Assembly: GCA_023409435.1 (NCBI GenBank)
Contig: JAEYHP010000088.1
Location: 1 to 36,652 of the forward strand
From: Bacillota bacterium
GTDB lineage: Bacteria; Bacillota; Clostridia; Christensenellales; CAG-138
Reading direction: 5' to 3'
DNA: 36,652 nucleotides
Shown: positions 1 through 8,340 of the stretch, in pieces
How the letters are laid out: every line of letters begins with the position of its first letter
Numbering within the stretch: the stretch's first letter is position 1
Notes under the pieces: model-generated
The model's database searches: none
The model's input: the letters and a program-made list of their open reading frames with translations, nothing else
What the model was told of the DNA's origin: nothing
Position numbers and translations under genes: made by a program

Positions 1-220
1 CCGCAATGGCGGTGCTCATGCGCATGGCGCCGGCTTCGAGAACGTCTTTTGCTATGGTGAATTTCTCCGCGTCGGATGAAATGAAGGGAATGCCAGCCAC
101 CAGTGAAATTCCGATGGCCATGATGGGTAACGCAAGAATGGTGGGCAGTTTACGGGTCATCATCAAAGCCACGCAGGCTGCAAAGATGACGAGAATGCCG
201 ATTGCTTGCAGTGTTGCCAT
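1..220 (-). CDS. Putative transporter, N-terminal part only (runs off the window)
   Basis: The first 73 codons of a membrane protein read leftward and leave the window. The ATG at 220 follows a strong GGAGGA six bases upstream. The visible part starts MATLQAIGILVIFAACVALM, a first membrane helix, followed by a second hydrophobic stretch at about residues 25-45 and then a more polar segment. This is the usual opening of ion-transporter-superfamily permeases of the GntP, CitMHS or TRAP large-subunit type, but too little is present to choose. It lies 82 bases behind the FAD oxidoreductase with no terminator visible between them, so the two are probably co-transcribed and the transporter may import the substrate of that enzyme (inference). 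Confidence 0.6.
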   Translation of the reverse strand, partial: MATLQAIGILVIFAACVALMMTRKLPTILALPIMAIGISLVAGIPFISSDAEKFTIAKDVLEAGAMRMSTAIA

Positions 221-302
221 GATTGTTCCTCCCTGATGTTTATTATTGCGGGATTGTGGCGATTTGCAGCCGTCCATCCGGATTAGGCGGCGGCTAGAGT
301 TT

Positions 303-1676
303 CTAGCCTTCTATGTACGCGCCATTTCTCCTTAACAATCTTTGCAATTCGGCTACATCCACCTGGCCGACAGAAAGACCTCCCTTTGCCGCGAGGGCGG
401 CAGCAATCCCCGCCGCCTGCCCCATGGAACCGGCCGAGGGCGTCAGGCGGATGGACGCCTGCGCCTCAAAGCTGGCCGAAGCGCAGCGGCCGGTCACCAG
501 CAAATTTTCAATGGTTTTAGGCACCATGATCTCATAGGGGATATCATAATAAGCGCGCCCACCGCCCTCTCCGATGTAGTGGGTGCGGGTACCTTCCCCG
601 TCGGGGCTATGGATGTCTATGGGATAGCCAGAATGCGCAATGGCCGTATCAAACTTTTTGGCGCGCAGCACATCTTCGGATGTGAGAACGTACTTGCCTA
701 CCAATTGCCGGGAGCCGCGTATGCCGACAGACGGGCCGGTAAATTCAAGTATGGCTTTTTCATACCCGGGCACATGGTTCTTAAAAAATTTCGCCAGTTC
801 TTCGCACTGCCTGCGGCCCTGCATCTCCGCTTTTGAAAGGCTGACGGCATCGGTGGCGTCACAGTTTAAAATCCGTGTGGTGTTCACAACAAATTCGCCC
901 GGCCTGCTGGTTTCAAACATTAGGATATCTTCCCGGGGAATGGATAATTCGCCGTCTTCCTTTGCTTTGCGGAACACGCTGTCAAACCCCGCCAGCGAAA
1001 GCGGCTGATTCGTATCCACCAAATCAAGGCTGTTTTTCAGCCGGGGGAAATCCGATAAGTGTTCTTTTATATACCCTTTAAGCGCAGCGGTATCGACATT
1101 GCAGTATTTCATCTTCATGGTGAGGGGCTGGGAGGCGCCGTCCTGTGGACGGCCCTTTTTATATTCGGCTCCGGCCCATGCCATGACGTCGCCATCGCCT
1201 GTAGCGTCGATAAACACCTTGGCGCTTATATCATGGAGCCCGTCCTTGTTGCATATCTTCAAGCCGGTAATTCTGTTATTCCCGGTTATTGCTCCGCCAA
1301 TGAAGGAATGGAACAGAACCGTGCAGCCGGATTGGGCAGCCATATCGTCAAGCACCCGCTTCAGCCCTTCGGATTCAAAAGGGGTAACAAAACTAACGTA
1401 TCTTGTGGTATCCTTAACGTGGCCGCAGGAATAGCCTTGCTGAACCATCCTGTCCACGATTTCCTGCATCAGGCCATATATGACCTGCTTTTCACCGGCA
1501 AAGAACGTCATCATGGGCGCAACGCCGCAGGAGGTAAGCGTGCCGCCCAAGTACCCGGCTTGCTCTACCAGCAACGTATCGGCCCCGGCACAGGCTGAAG
1601 CTATGGCCGCGGCAGTGCCGGAGACGCCTCCGCCTGCAACAACTACGTCATATTGCTTTTTATATGTTTCGTTCAT
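303..1676 (-). CDS. FAD-dependent oxidoreductase (FAD_oxidored family)
   Basis: A 457-residue flavoprotein. The N-terminal Rossmann fold is plain: the dinucleotide motif GGGVSG is at about residues 15-20 and an acidic residue, Glu38, ends the second strand, as expected for binding the ribose of FAD. A second family signature, DATGDGD, lies near residue 160, just before a WAGAEYKKGR segment typical of this group. There is no signal peptide, so it should be cytoplasmic. The start is supported by GGAGG eight bases upstream. The substrate cannot be read from the sequence; members of this family are usually annotated only as FAD-dependent oxidoreductases. It is divergent from an RpiR-type regulator and precedes a transporter gene, which suggests an inducible catabolic unit for a small sugar-like or hydroxy-acid compound (inference). 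Confidence 0.85.
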   Translation of the reverse strand: MNETYKKQYDVVVAGGGVSGTAAAIASACAGADTLLVEQAGYLGGTLTSCGVAPMMTFFAGEKQVIYGLMQEIVDRMVQQGYSCGHVKDTTRYVSFVTPFESEGLKRVLDDMAAQSGCTVLFHSFIGGAITGNNRITGLKICNKDGLHDISAKVFIDATGDGDVMAWAGAEYKKGRPQDGASQPLTMKMKYCNVDTAALKGYIKEHLSDFPRLKNSLDLVDTNQPLSLAGFDSVFRKAKEDGELSIPREDILMFETSRPGEFVVNTTRILNCDATDAVSLSKAEMQGRRQCEELAKFFKNHVPGYEKAILEFTGPSVGIRGSRQLVGKYVLTSEDVLRAKKFDTAIAHSGYPIDIHSPDGEGTRTHYIGEGGGRAYYDIPYEIMVPKTIENLLVTGRCASASFEAQASIRLTPSAGSMGQAAGIAAALAAKGGLSVGQVDVAELQRLLRRNGAYIEG

Positions 1677-1748
1677 ACCGATACCCTCCTTCGGGCGTTG
1701 TGACCAAATGTACAGAAGTGTCTGCAGATGCCTTGCTTTTATGTCACT

Positions 1749-1777
1749 ATCTTATCCGAACTTTCGAAAACTGTCAA
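1749..1777 (-). promoter_or_regulatory. Promoter for the FAD oxidoreductase gene
   Basis: On the minus strand a perfect TTGACA (1772-1777) is followed after 17 bases by TAAGAT (1749-1754). The spacer contains the palindrome TTTCGAAA (1762-1769), which would place a bound repressor directly over the core promoter. The transcript would start about 65 bases before the oxidoreductase ATG. Confidence 0.55.
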
Positions 1778-1811
1778 TATTTCTGATAGATAAATTTAAA
1801 AATTTGCAAAC

Positions 1812-1847
1812 TTTTGAATATATCATTCAAAAACAATCAAATTGTTT
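1812..1847. promoter_or_regulatory. Two adjacent inverted repeats, candidate RpiR operators
   Basis: Two perfect inverted repeats lie nearly head to tail: TTTTGAAT (1812-1819) with ATTCAAAA (1825-1832), spacer 5, and AAACAAT (1831-1837) with ATTGTTT (1841-1847), spacer 3. They sit between the two divergent promoters of the oxidoreductase and regulator genes. RpiR-family regulators usually bind inverted repeats as dimers, so these are the natural candidates for its target (inference). The AT-rich setting raises the chance of coincidental repeats. Confidence 0.45.
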
Positions 1848-1877
1848 ACTTGTTTCGCCCTGTTCCGTTGATAGGAA

Positions 1878-1906
1878 TTGAATTATCGCTGCCTTTCCTG
1901 TATGAT
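1878..1906 (+). promoter_or_regulatory. Promoter for the RpiR-type regulator gene
   Basis: TTGAAT (1878-1883) and TATGAT (1901-1906) are separated by exactly 17 bases. Transcription would begin near 1913, about 24 bases before the GTG start, which rules out the longer reading that begins further upstream. Confidence 0.6.
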
Positions 1907-1936
1907 AAAGGAAAGAACCGCCAAGGAGATGACTCT

Positions 1937-2788
1937 GTGACACCCGCTGTTATTGCGAAAATGATTTCCATGCAGTCCAACTTCACGGTGAGCGAGAACG
2001 AAATCGCTCAATACGTGATGAACAATACCGATTCCATCATATCCAGCACAATCAGCATGGTGGCAAAAGAGACGGGAACGTCCGAGGCCAGCATCAACCG
2101 TTTTTGCAAAAAACTGGGCTTCAAGGGCTTCAACAGCCTCAAGGTCGCGCTTGCGCAGGAAAGCTTCTATAACAAAATGAGCAACCCTGCGCAAGTCGGC
2201 CAGGGTGGCAATGCGCTTTCCTCGGTCAGCCAGGATTATCAGCGGATCCTGCTGAATACAACGGCCATGCTGGACGAAGGAATCGTTACCCAGATCGCGG
2301 AAGCCATCAAAAAGGCTGAAATGGTTTATGTATTCGCGTTGTCCGAAACCGGGTTTGTCGCGCAGGAATTTGCCAGCAAGCTGGGTCTTGTGGGGATTCG
2401 CGCAAAAAGCGTCACGGATGCTACGGGCATTGGCATTGAAGCCAGCCATATCAGAAAGAACGATTTTGCCATATTTATTGTGTCGTCCCTATTCGTGCGC
2501 AATATGGTTCCTTCCGTTTCCATGTGCCGGGACCGCGGCGCCAAGACTTTGGTAATCACCAACTACGAGTCGACCCAGCTCAATGAACTGATGGACTACA
2601 AGCTGGTGACAAGCGATACGATCACCGCGCAAAACTCGGTCTCGATTTCCAACAATCTTATTTTCCTGTATGTGATAGACGTGATCTATACTGTCTTGCT
2701 GGGCAGCGATAAAAACCTGCGCGACAAAAAATTGCACAGCGACGCCCTGCGCAATCAAAACCAGATCCTGGACAATTATTTGTACTAA
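1937..2788 (+). CDS. MurR/RpiR family transcriptional regulator
   Basis: A 283-residue regulator, the normal size of the family. The N-terminal HTH_6 domain (about residues 1-75) carries the characteristic run from TVSENEIAQYV through SINRFCKKLGFKG. The C-terminal SIS domain (about 110-240) would bind a phosphosugar; its glycine-poor core reads VYVFALSETGFVAQEF. The GTG start is chosen because AAGGAG lies eight bases upstream and because the predicted promoter fires just before it; an in-frame TTG at 1814 lies upstream of that promoter. It is divergent from the FAD oxidoreductase and 20 bases ahead of an aldose-epimerase-like gene, so it probably senses a phosphorylated sugar and controls both units (inference). 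Confidence 0.88.
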   Translation: MTPAVIAKMISMQSNFTVSENEIAQYVMNNTDSIISSTISMVAKETGTSEASINRFCKKLGFKGFNSLKVALAQESFYNKMSNPAQVGQGGNALSSVSQDYQRILLNTTAMLDEGIVTQIAEAIKKAEMVYVFALSETGFVAQEFASKLGLVGIRAKSVTDATGIGIEASHIRKNDFAIFIVSSLFVRNMVPSVSMCRDRGAKTLVITNYESTQLNELMDYKLVTSDTITAQNSVSISNNLIFLYVIDVIYTVLLGSDKNLRDKKLHSDALRNQNQILDNYLY

Positions 2789-2808
2789 AATTTAAGAAGG
2801 TACTTGTA

Positions 2809-3717
2809 ATGGTATATTCCATTCAAAACGAGCAATTCAGCGCCCTATGTGATTCCAAGGGCGCTGAATTGTTTTCCTTGAAAGACAAAAAGGGAACGGA
2901 ATATCTTTGGCAGGGCGATCCCGCGTATTGGGCGGGCCGCTCCCCGCACCTTTTCCCCATTGTGGGAGCATTGAAAGAAAACAGCTATTTCGCGGACGGC
3001 AGGCAGTATACAATGGGCAAGCACGGATTTGCCCGCCATAAAGAATTTGCAGTGCGTGATATTACCGCAAACAGCATCGCATTCGAGCTTACGCAGGACG
3101 AACAAACCTTGGAGATGTACCCCTATCATTTTACGTTTCATGTTACGCATACTTTGACCCAAGACGGGTTCACAACCCGCTATTCGGTACAAAATACCGG
3201 AGATACGGCGCTGCCGTTCTGCATCGGCGGCCATGTGGGCGTAAACTGCCCGCTGTTTCCGGGAGACTCCTTTCACGAATACGCGGTTACATTCCCGCAA
3301 GCCGTAACCCTTACCTCATTGTATTGCCCAAATGACGAGCCGATCGACCTATCAAAAGCAGTTCCGTTGCCCACCATTGGGAACACACTGCAGCTTTCAC
3401 ACGATCTTTTTGAAAACGGCGCCCTGATTATGAAGGATATCCCGGTAAGGGAAGCGATGCTGCTGCATTCCGCTTCCGGCAGAGGCGTACGGTTGATTTT
3501 TGAGAATTTCCCCATCTTGGCCCTGTGGACAATGCCAAAGCGCAACGCCCCCTATGTATGCCTGGAACCCTGGCACGGCCTGCCGTCCCTCCAGGAGGAA
3601 GCGATGGAATTGACGGAAAAGGCTTATGCAATAAAGATTGCGCCCGGCCATGCCAAAGAGTTGGCTTACAAATTGAATGTCGTAAGCCCATCTTATAAAG
3701 AAGAACCTCCGGCATAA
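2809..3717 (+). CDS. Aldose 1-epimerase family protein (LacX-like)
   Basis: A 302-residue cytoplasmic protein of the galactose mutarotase superfamily. Family marks are the HGFAR motif near residue 74, a HVGVNCPL stretch around 147 and the C-terminal EPWHG motif near 265. The overall pattern fits the LacX/Slr1438-type branch rather than classical GalM, whose substrate range is less certain; these enzymes interconvert alpha and beta anomers of sugars or sugar phosphates. The gene follows the RpiR regulator by 20 bases with an AGAAGG site, so the two form one operon ended by the hairpin that overlaps this stop codon. No catalytic residue appears to be missing by eye. Confidence 0.85.
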   Translation: MVYSIQNEQFSALCDSKGAELFSLKDKKGTEYLWQGDPAYWAGRSPHLFPIVGALKENSYFADGRQYTMGKHGFARHKEFAVRDITANSIAFELTQDEQTLEMYPYHFTFHVTHTLTQDGFTTRYSVQNTGDTALPFCIGGHVGVNCPLFPGDSFHEYAVTFPQAVTLTSLYCPNDEPIDLSKAVPLPTIGNTLQLSHDLFENGALIMKDIPVREAMLLHSASGRGVRLIFENFPILALWTMPKRNAPYVCLEPWHGLPSLQEEAMELTEKAYAIKIAPGHAKELAYKLNVVSPSYKEEPPA

Positions 3718-3731
3718 ACCGGAGGTCCTTT
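3705..3731. terminator. Intrinsic terminator between convergent genes
   Basis: ACCTCCGG (3705-3712) pairs with CCGGAGGT (3719-3726) over a six-base loop. The stop codon of the epimerase gene lies in the loop. The downstream side is CCTTTATT and, read the other way, TTCTTCTTTAT, so the stem may serve both the plus-strand operon and the minus-strand lipoprotein gene. Confidence 0.6.
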
Positions 3732-3768
3732 ATTCTCTTGAGTTCCCGTTTAAAATCGGTCTCCACTT

Positions 3769-4665
3769 CTACCCCGCATAAGGCAGTTCCGCAAACCATT
3801 CCTCCGCCTGAGTTCCTTCTATCATTACCAGCCAGCCCTCTTGGATGGTGATTGCAAGCCTGCCCGTGCGATTATCCCGCGTTTTGAAGTATACAACCGA
3901 TTCCGCATCCGTCGAAGTCACGCACAGCTCCGTCCCGGCGCCCAGCGTTTCGTTTTTGTATTGCCCGTTCTCATTCATCTGGACCGGAAGATTTTTCGAG
4001 GTCACAATGAAGCGGTCTTCCTCTTCGGTAATAGTAAATAAGCCTGCCGGCTCAAGCGCAAAATAGGTGCCGAGGGTATAGTCGCGGGTTGCATCATATG
4101 TTCCAAGTACGTCTACAGAAGAGGCCATGTGTATGATCCCGCCATCCAGGCTTTCCACTTCCCCTAATTTCGCGTCCCCCTCAGCCAAAGTGCTTCCATC
4201 CAGCACGTAAGTCATCCTATTGCCATTTTCGCCCGTATCCACGGTGATCAGTATGCACGGCCCGTTTTGCGTTTCACAGTAATACGCGCTTGCAAAAGCC
4301 CCGTTATAGGTTACAGCGGATTCCCAGCCATTATCTTCTTCGGCAAGCAACCGGGTGGTAGGCCAATCGTATTCATCCATTTTGGCGGTAAAGGTAAATG
4401 TTGTTTCATGGAACGTATAGGGGGTATTTAGCTGCATCGATACCGCCGAAAATGAGACGGGCGCCGGGGTGGGCGCTAAAACAGGAGTAGGCGTGGGCGC
4501 CGGGTCAACTGCCGGAGCGGTTGTCTGGTCGGATGTTGAAGCAGGCGAAGGCATTAACTCTTCTTTTGATGGATTGACAACCTTGACACCTAACAGGCCG
4601 CATCCAGAAAGCAACAGCGCGGCAGCTACCGCAAAGCATAGTACACAAAACGCACGTCTAATCAT
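3769..4665 (-). CDS. Lipoprotein of unknown function, 298 residues
   Basis: The start at 4665 is chosen over an in-frame ATG at 4743 because AGGAGA lies just upstream and because the predicted promoter starts transcription near 4732. The protein then opens with a lipoprotein signal peptide: MIRRAFCV, a hydrophobic stretch, and the lipobox LLSGC at about residues 18-22. A Pro/Thr/Ala linker (about 35-70, PAPTPTPVLAPTPAP) leads to an extracellular beta-rich domain with many aromatic and acidic residues. I do not recognise a family. The C-terminal sixth (RTGRLAITIQEGWLVMIEG) resembles an SH3-like beta strand pattern only loosely. It lies downstream of another lipoprotein on the same strand but has its own promoter. 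Confidence 0.75.
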   Translation of the reverse strand: MIRRAFCVLCFAVAAALLLSGCGLLGVKVVNPSKEELMPSPASTSDQTTAPAVDPAPTPTPVLAPTPAPVSFSAVSMQLNTPYTFHETTFTFTAKMDEYDWPTTRLLAEEDNGWESAVTYNGAFASAYYCETQNGPCILITVDTGENGNRMTYVLDGSTLAEGDAKLGEVESLDGGIIHMASSVDVLGTYDATRDYTLGTYFALEPAGLFTITEEEDRFIVTSKNLPVQMNENGQYKNETLGAGTELCVTSTDAESVVYFKTRDNRTGRLAITIQEGWLVMIEGTQAEEWFAELPYAG

Positions 4666-4738
4666 GGAATATCTCCTTTCCTGTTGCGCGCCGAAACAGG
4701 CAGCATACGAAAAAGCGCAGAATAGGAATAATGCCATA

Positions 4739-4767
4739 ATCATATTCCCTCATTCGTAACTATTCAA
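4739..4767 (-). promoter_or_regulatory. Promoter for the 298-residue lipoprotein gene
   Basis: Minus-strand TTGAAT (4762-4767) and TATGAT (4739-4744) are spaced by 17 bases, the same hexamers and spacing as the RpiR gene promoter. The predicted start near 4732 gives a leader of roughly 65 bases before the ATG at 4665. Confidence 0.6.
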
Positions 4768-4819
4768 CAAGGTAAATGAAAATTTTCTCGCTCCGCCCTA
4801 TGGATATGGCAGCCACGCA

Positions 4820-6610
4820 TTACTCCCAAAACCGCTCAATTTCCTTAGCGTCCTCATTTCCGACAAACGCTTCCCCGCCTTGCCAGGGATAATCGTCCCA
4901 TACATTCAGGGAAACCCCATCAATATAATAGCTGCCTGTATCCGAATACGTTCCCGCGTAGAGCTCCCCAAGCTTGTCCCCCCGCACTTTTTCCGGATAA
5001 AACGTGAGCTTGTACTTGTTCCCTTCCCGGTCAAAGTATTCGCCCACAAAGAGTAATCCTCTGCTCAGGCGGCCGGAGTCGATGACGATTGTTTCATAAA
5101 GCGGGCGGCCGTTTTTCTTTGTTACGGGAACGGAGATTGCGCAGCTGTATGGGTTGTAATATTTCACAGCAAGCCCGGCGTCCCCGTACAGCGGGTATTC
5201 TATAGCCGTATGGAACGCCCACTCGTCGCCTTTCGCCGTAAGCAGATAGACAAGCGTAATCCCCCGCCTTGCGCGCCCTTCCATGTAGGTGATATGAAAA
5301 AACACGATTCTTTCCCTGCACGTTTCCATCTCCAGCGTGCATGTTACTTTGCTTTTCTCGTCCAGCCGCATGTTCTTCAGAATATCACGGAATTCGCCAT
5401 CTTCCACCTCCCAGTAACGGAAGGCTTCATTCAGGCTATAAAGGGTGTGGTCATTGATGGCCGCTGCGATGGATTTCATCTGTTTTTCGGTAAGCTTTTC
5501 CGCCTTAAACCTGGTCTCCCGTATATGGAATGCAGTTTCGCTCAGCAAAAAGCGCTGGCCTTCCTTGGGCATTTCTTCTTTTATGGGGTTGCGCAGCTCG
5601 TCAATCCTTTTGATTCCCGCATTTGCCCAATCGCGGATTGCTTCATACTCGCTCTTTTGCAAACGTTGATACAGTGGCAGCAGCGCGTCAAACGCGGTAT
5701 AAAATGCATTCTTCTTGGCGTCGTAACAGATACGGTAATCGCATTGGTATGCTTTTACGGAGCCGTCCTTGAACGTGAACGAACGCGTAGCTCGCGCGTT
5801 TAGATAATAGCCGCCTTCCTCATTGAGCGGTACCGGTTCGTATGCAACCGACATCCGCCATTCTTCCGCGTCGATACCATCGCCCCACCAATTCGCATCA
5901 CTGCCGCTGGTATAGAAAGCATATACCTCCAACCCCGTTTCGACATCATACCATTTTTCTGAAATTTCGTTGTACCCGCCTCCGCTGGTTCGCGCACGCC
6001 AGATCAGGTATGTTTTTGAACAGATTTTCTGAAACTCTATCGCCGGGTGTCCATCGGAATGGTCATTGTACAGCGTAACGATGCTTTGGGGCACGTATGT
6101 CTCATTGCCGGGCTGTTTTAAGAAAAGCAGCAAATATTGCGTTTCCTTTTTCCCGTCAAATCTGCTCATTGAGAAATAGGCGATACCCAGGTCTTTTTCA
6201 TAGCTGGGCCAATCATAGATGTGGCTGTAACTCCACGTATCCGCATCCTTAAAATCGCACATGCGCAAGTCGCCAACGCGCGTATCCGCAATCTGCGTAC
6301 CGAACATGGAAAGCACCACGGCAAGGCTTTTCCATTCAAAAAGCTGCAAGACCTTTGCAAACAACCCCAAATCCTTTTCCGAATAAGCACCGCCTGAAAG
6401 TTTGCGGTAATCAGAATAGGAGACGGGAAAATAATTGCGCTCGGCTCCCGGAATTGCTTCATCAAGATACGGGGTTTGCGTGGGCTGCGCTGTTTTGACA
6501 GGTTCCGGGTCCACGGGCGAAGGGGTAGCCTGTTGTATTGGTGGCGCTTCCGCCGCACAGCCGGAGCATAACAATATGAGTACAAGCAATGCGCAAACGA
6601 TACGCCGCAT
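4820..6610 (-). CDS. Lipoprotein of unknown function, 596 residues
   Basis: The ATG at 6610 follows GGAGGG and opens a lipoprotein signal peptide, MRRIVCALLVLILLCSGC, with the lipobox Cys near residue 18. A longer reading from 6775 would start upstream of the predicted promoter and hide the signal peptide, so it is rejected. After a Pro/Thr linker (about 25-50) the protein is a large secreted region rich in Tyr, Trp, Asp and Glu with no motif I recognise and no further membrane helix. It ends KEIERFWE. It should be anchored on the outer face of the membrane. The neighbouring lipoprotein has the same general design, but I see no clear sequence relationship between them. Confidence 0.75.
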   Translation of the reverse strand: MRRIVCALLVLILLCSGCAAEAPPIQQATPSPVDPEPVKTAQPTQTPYLDEAIPGAERNYFPVSYSDYRKLSGGAYSEKDLGLFAKVLQLFEWKSLAVVLSMFGTQIADTRVGDLRMCDFKDADTWSYSHIYDWPSYEKDLGIAYFSMSRFDGKKETQYLLLFLKQPGNETYVPQSIVTLYNDHSDGHPAIEFQKICSKTYLIWRARTSGGGYNEISEKWYDVETGLEVYAFYTSGSDANWWGDGIDAEEWRMSVAYEPVPLNEEGGYYLNARATRSFTFKDGSVKAYQCDYRICYDAKKNAFYTAFDALLPLYQRLQKSEYEAIRDWANAGIKRIDELRNPIKEEMPKEGQRFLLSETAFHIRETRFKAEKLTEKQMKSIAAAINDHTLYSLNEAFRYWEVEDGEFRDILKNMRLDEKSKVTCTLEMETCRERIVFFHITYMEGRARRGITLVYLLTAKGDEWAFHTAIEYPLYGDAGLAVKYYNPYSCAISVPVTKKNGRPLYETIVIDSGRLSRGLLFVGEYFDREGNKYKLTFYPEKVRGDKLGELYAGTYSDTGSYYIDGVSLNVWDDYPWQGGEAFVGNEDAKEIERFWE

Positions 6611-6637
6611 AAATCCCTCCAAGACTCTTGTTGAAAA

Positions 6638-6680
6638 ATTATAACATGTGGGCCCGGAGCATGTTGTAATTATGTTGTAA
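6638..6680 (-). promoter_or_regulatory. Extended -10 promoter with 11-bp-spaced direct repeats
   Basis: On the minus strand TATAAT (6638-6643) is preceded by TG one base upstream, an extended -10. There is no good -35. Where it should be, and just beyond, a 9-bp sequence occurs twice (plus strand ATGTTGTAA at 6661-6669 and 6672-6680), 11 bases apart. Direct repeats at one helical turn replacing a -35 are the usual layout of OmpR/PhoB-type response regulator sites (family knowledge). Which regulator acts is unknown. This promoter would drive the 596-residue lipoprotein. Confidence 0.5.
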
Positions 6681-6737
6681 ACATCGACCGGACAGACCGA
6701 TGGATACGCTTTTATACACTCATAAATACCATAAACC

Positions 6738-6759
6738 GCACGCAGGTTTTCCTGCGTGC
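6738..6759. repeat. Perfect hairpin with a TTTT loop
   Basis: GCACGCAGG (6738-6746) and CCTGCGTGC (6751-6759) form a nine-pair stem. It lies upstream of the lipoprotein promoter and downstream of the lsa gene. Neither side has a T-tract, so it is not an obvious terminator, though it could protect the 3' end of the lsa transcript. Confidence 0.55.
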
Positions 6760-6792
6760 AGGGTGCATACGTCAAATATATCTTTGGGGATT

Positions 6793-6844
6793 CTTAAGGG
6801 CCGTTACGGCCCTTAAGCGGGTGCGGGCGGAGCCCGCGCGTATC
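6793..6844. repeat. Two-hairpin intergenic repeat, copy A
   Basis: CTTAAGGGCCG and CGGCCCTTAAG (6793-6803, 6807-6817) form a perfect 11-pair stem with a TTA loop. A second stem, GCGGGC with GCCCGC around GGA, lies at 6823-6837. The same two stems in the same order, with the same TTA and GGA loops and a shared CGTAT edge, recur at 8857-8910. Both copies lie within about 15 bases of the stop codon of a minus-strand gene, here lsa. The base changes between copies largely keep pairing. It looks like a dispersed repeat of this genome that ends up in 3' untranslated regions (inference). Confidence 0.65.
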
Positions 6845-6854
6845 TCCCAATTTT

Positions 6855-8321
6855 CTATAGCTCCACCACCCGCGTTGCAATAGCGTCGATAAACGCGCGG
6901 TCATGCTCCACAAACAGCATGGTGGGCGCGTATTCCTTCAACAGGTTTTCAATCTGCATGCGGGAAAGCACATCGATATAGTTGAGCGGCTCATCCCACA
7001 AGTACAGGTGCGCCTGCTCGCACAAACTCCTGGCGAGCAGTACCTTTTTTCTTTGCCCGGCGGAAAAGGCGCGCATATCCTTTTCAAACTGCGCGCGGGG
7101 GAAATCGAGCTTGCGCAATAGCGTCAAAAACAGGCTGACTTCCACGCCCGTGGCTTTCGCATAGGAAATAACGTCGCCCTCCAAAAAGGACGTATCCTGC
7201 GGCACATAGGAAACGGTAAGCCCGCTTGCGATGCGAAGCGTGCCGGTATACGGGATGTCTTCCCCGGCGAAAAGCTTTAAAATGCTGGATTTCCCGCTGC
7301 CGTTTTTGCCGCTGAGCGCGATGCGCTCCCCGCGCGGCAGTTCAAAGCGTACGTCCTCAAACACAGTCTTTTCCCCGTAGCGAATGCAAAATTCCCGCAC
7401 CTCCACCAGCGTTTTCGCGTAGTGCGAAAGCGGGCGCAATATCAGCGCGCTTGCGTACTCGATGTCCTTTAGCAGCTTTTCCTTTTCCTCCACAGCGGCA
7501 GTCCGGCGCTTTTCTATGGCGGTGGCCCGCTTCATCATCTTGGCGGCCTTGTGGCCGACCGCGCCCCGGTCAGCGACATGCTCCCCTATTTTTGTGGCCT
7601 CCACCCGGTCGGACCAGTTGGCCGTGCGAGCTGCGGCGTCCGAAAGCCTTCTGATTTCACCTTTGAGCTTTTCGTTTTCCTCCCGCTCGAATGCGTCCTG
7701 ATGCTCCTTGTTGGCAAGCCAAGTGGAGAAATCGCCCTTTATCACCTGCATGCCGGTCCTGTTGATGGCCAGTATATGGTCCACGCAGCCGTCCAGGAAC
7801 GCGCGGTCATGGGAAACCAGCAAGAACCCGCGCTTAGATTTGAGGTAGTCCGCCACAAGCGCGCGCGCCTCAATATCCAAGTGGTTGGTGGGTTCGTCAA
7901 TGAGCAGAAAGTTTTCCGGTTTTACGAACAACGCCGCAAGCAGGGCTTTCGTCTGCTCCCCGCCGCTCAGCGTGGAAAACGGCCGAAAGAACGCGTCCTC
8001 TCCGACGTTCAGAAGCGAAAGCTCCCGCAGGAATTCCCACTCCAGCGCCTCGGGCGCTATCGCGCGCAGCACGTCCATGGTCAGTTCCTCCCGGTCCAGG
8101 ACCTCATAAGGAAAATACGAGAACCCCACCGGCGAGGATATGCTGCCCGAATACGCGTACTGCCCCAGCAGCAGCCTCAATAATGTGGTTTTCCCCCGCC
8201 CGTTGCGGCCCACAAAGCCAAGCTTCCAATCGGTATCGAAGCTCACCGTAAGATTTTCAAATACATTTTCGTAGCTGCCGTCGTATCCGAACGTCAGGGA
8301 TTTGATAAATATCTGTGACAT
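6855..8321 (-). CDS. lsa: Lsa-family ABC-F ribosomal protection protein
   Basis: A 488-residue ABC-F ATPase with two nucleotide-binding domains and no membrane helices. Domain 1 has Walker A GRNGRGKT (38-45), signature LSGGE (118-122), Walker B ending in Glu143 and switch His171. Domain 2 has Walker A GKNGSGKS (338-345), signature FSAGQ and a WDEPLNYIDV Walker B. The interdomain linker (about 200-300) holds ANWSDRVEATK and GHKAAKMMKR, and NWKLG-like DWKLGFVGRN near 31 also matches enterococcal Lsa(A) as I remember it. Lsa proteins bind stalled 70S ribosomes and displace lincosamides, streptogramin A and pleuromutilins. AGGAGG precedes the ATG. An attenuator-type leader with its own promoter lies upstream, as is common for resistance ABC-F genes. 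The exact phenotype cannot be read from sequence. Confidence 0.9.
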   Translation of the reverse strand: MSQIFIKSLTFGYDGSYENVFENLTVSFDTDWKLGFVGRNGRGKTTLLRLLLGQYAYSGSISSPVGFSYFPYEVLDREELTMDVLRAIAPEALEWEFLRELSLLNVGEDAFFRPFSTLSGGEQTKALLAALFVKPENFLLIDEPTNHLDIEARALVADYLKSKRGFLLVSHDRAFLDGCVDHILAINRTGMQVIKGDFSTWLANKEHQDAFEREENEKLKGEIRRLSDAAARTANWSDRVEATKIGEHVADRGAVGHKAAKMMKRATAIEKRRTAAVEEKEKLLKDIEYASALILRPLSHYAKTLVEVREFCIRYGEKTVFEDVRFELPRGERIALSGKNGSGKSSILKLFAGEDIPYTGTLRIASGLTVSYVPQDTSFLEGDVISYAKATGVEVSLFLTLLRKLDFPRAQFEKDMRAFSAGQRKKVLLARSLCEQAHLYLWDEPLNYIDVLSRMQIENLLKEYAPTMLFVEHDRAFIDAIATRVVEL

Positions 8322-8340
8322 ATTGATTGCCTCCTAATAT

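Noticed and set aside
1814..1936. A 41-residue N-terminal extension of the RpiR regulator from a TTG codon.
   Set aside because: The predicted transcript starts after it, and the GTG at 1937 has a strong AAGGAG and gives the family length.
6611..6775. A 55-residue N-terminal extension of the 596-residue lipoprotein.
   Set aside because: It starts upstream of the predicted promoter, lacks a ribosome site and would bury the signal peptide.
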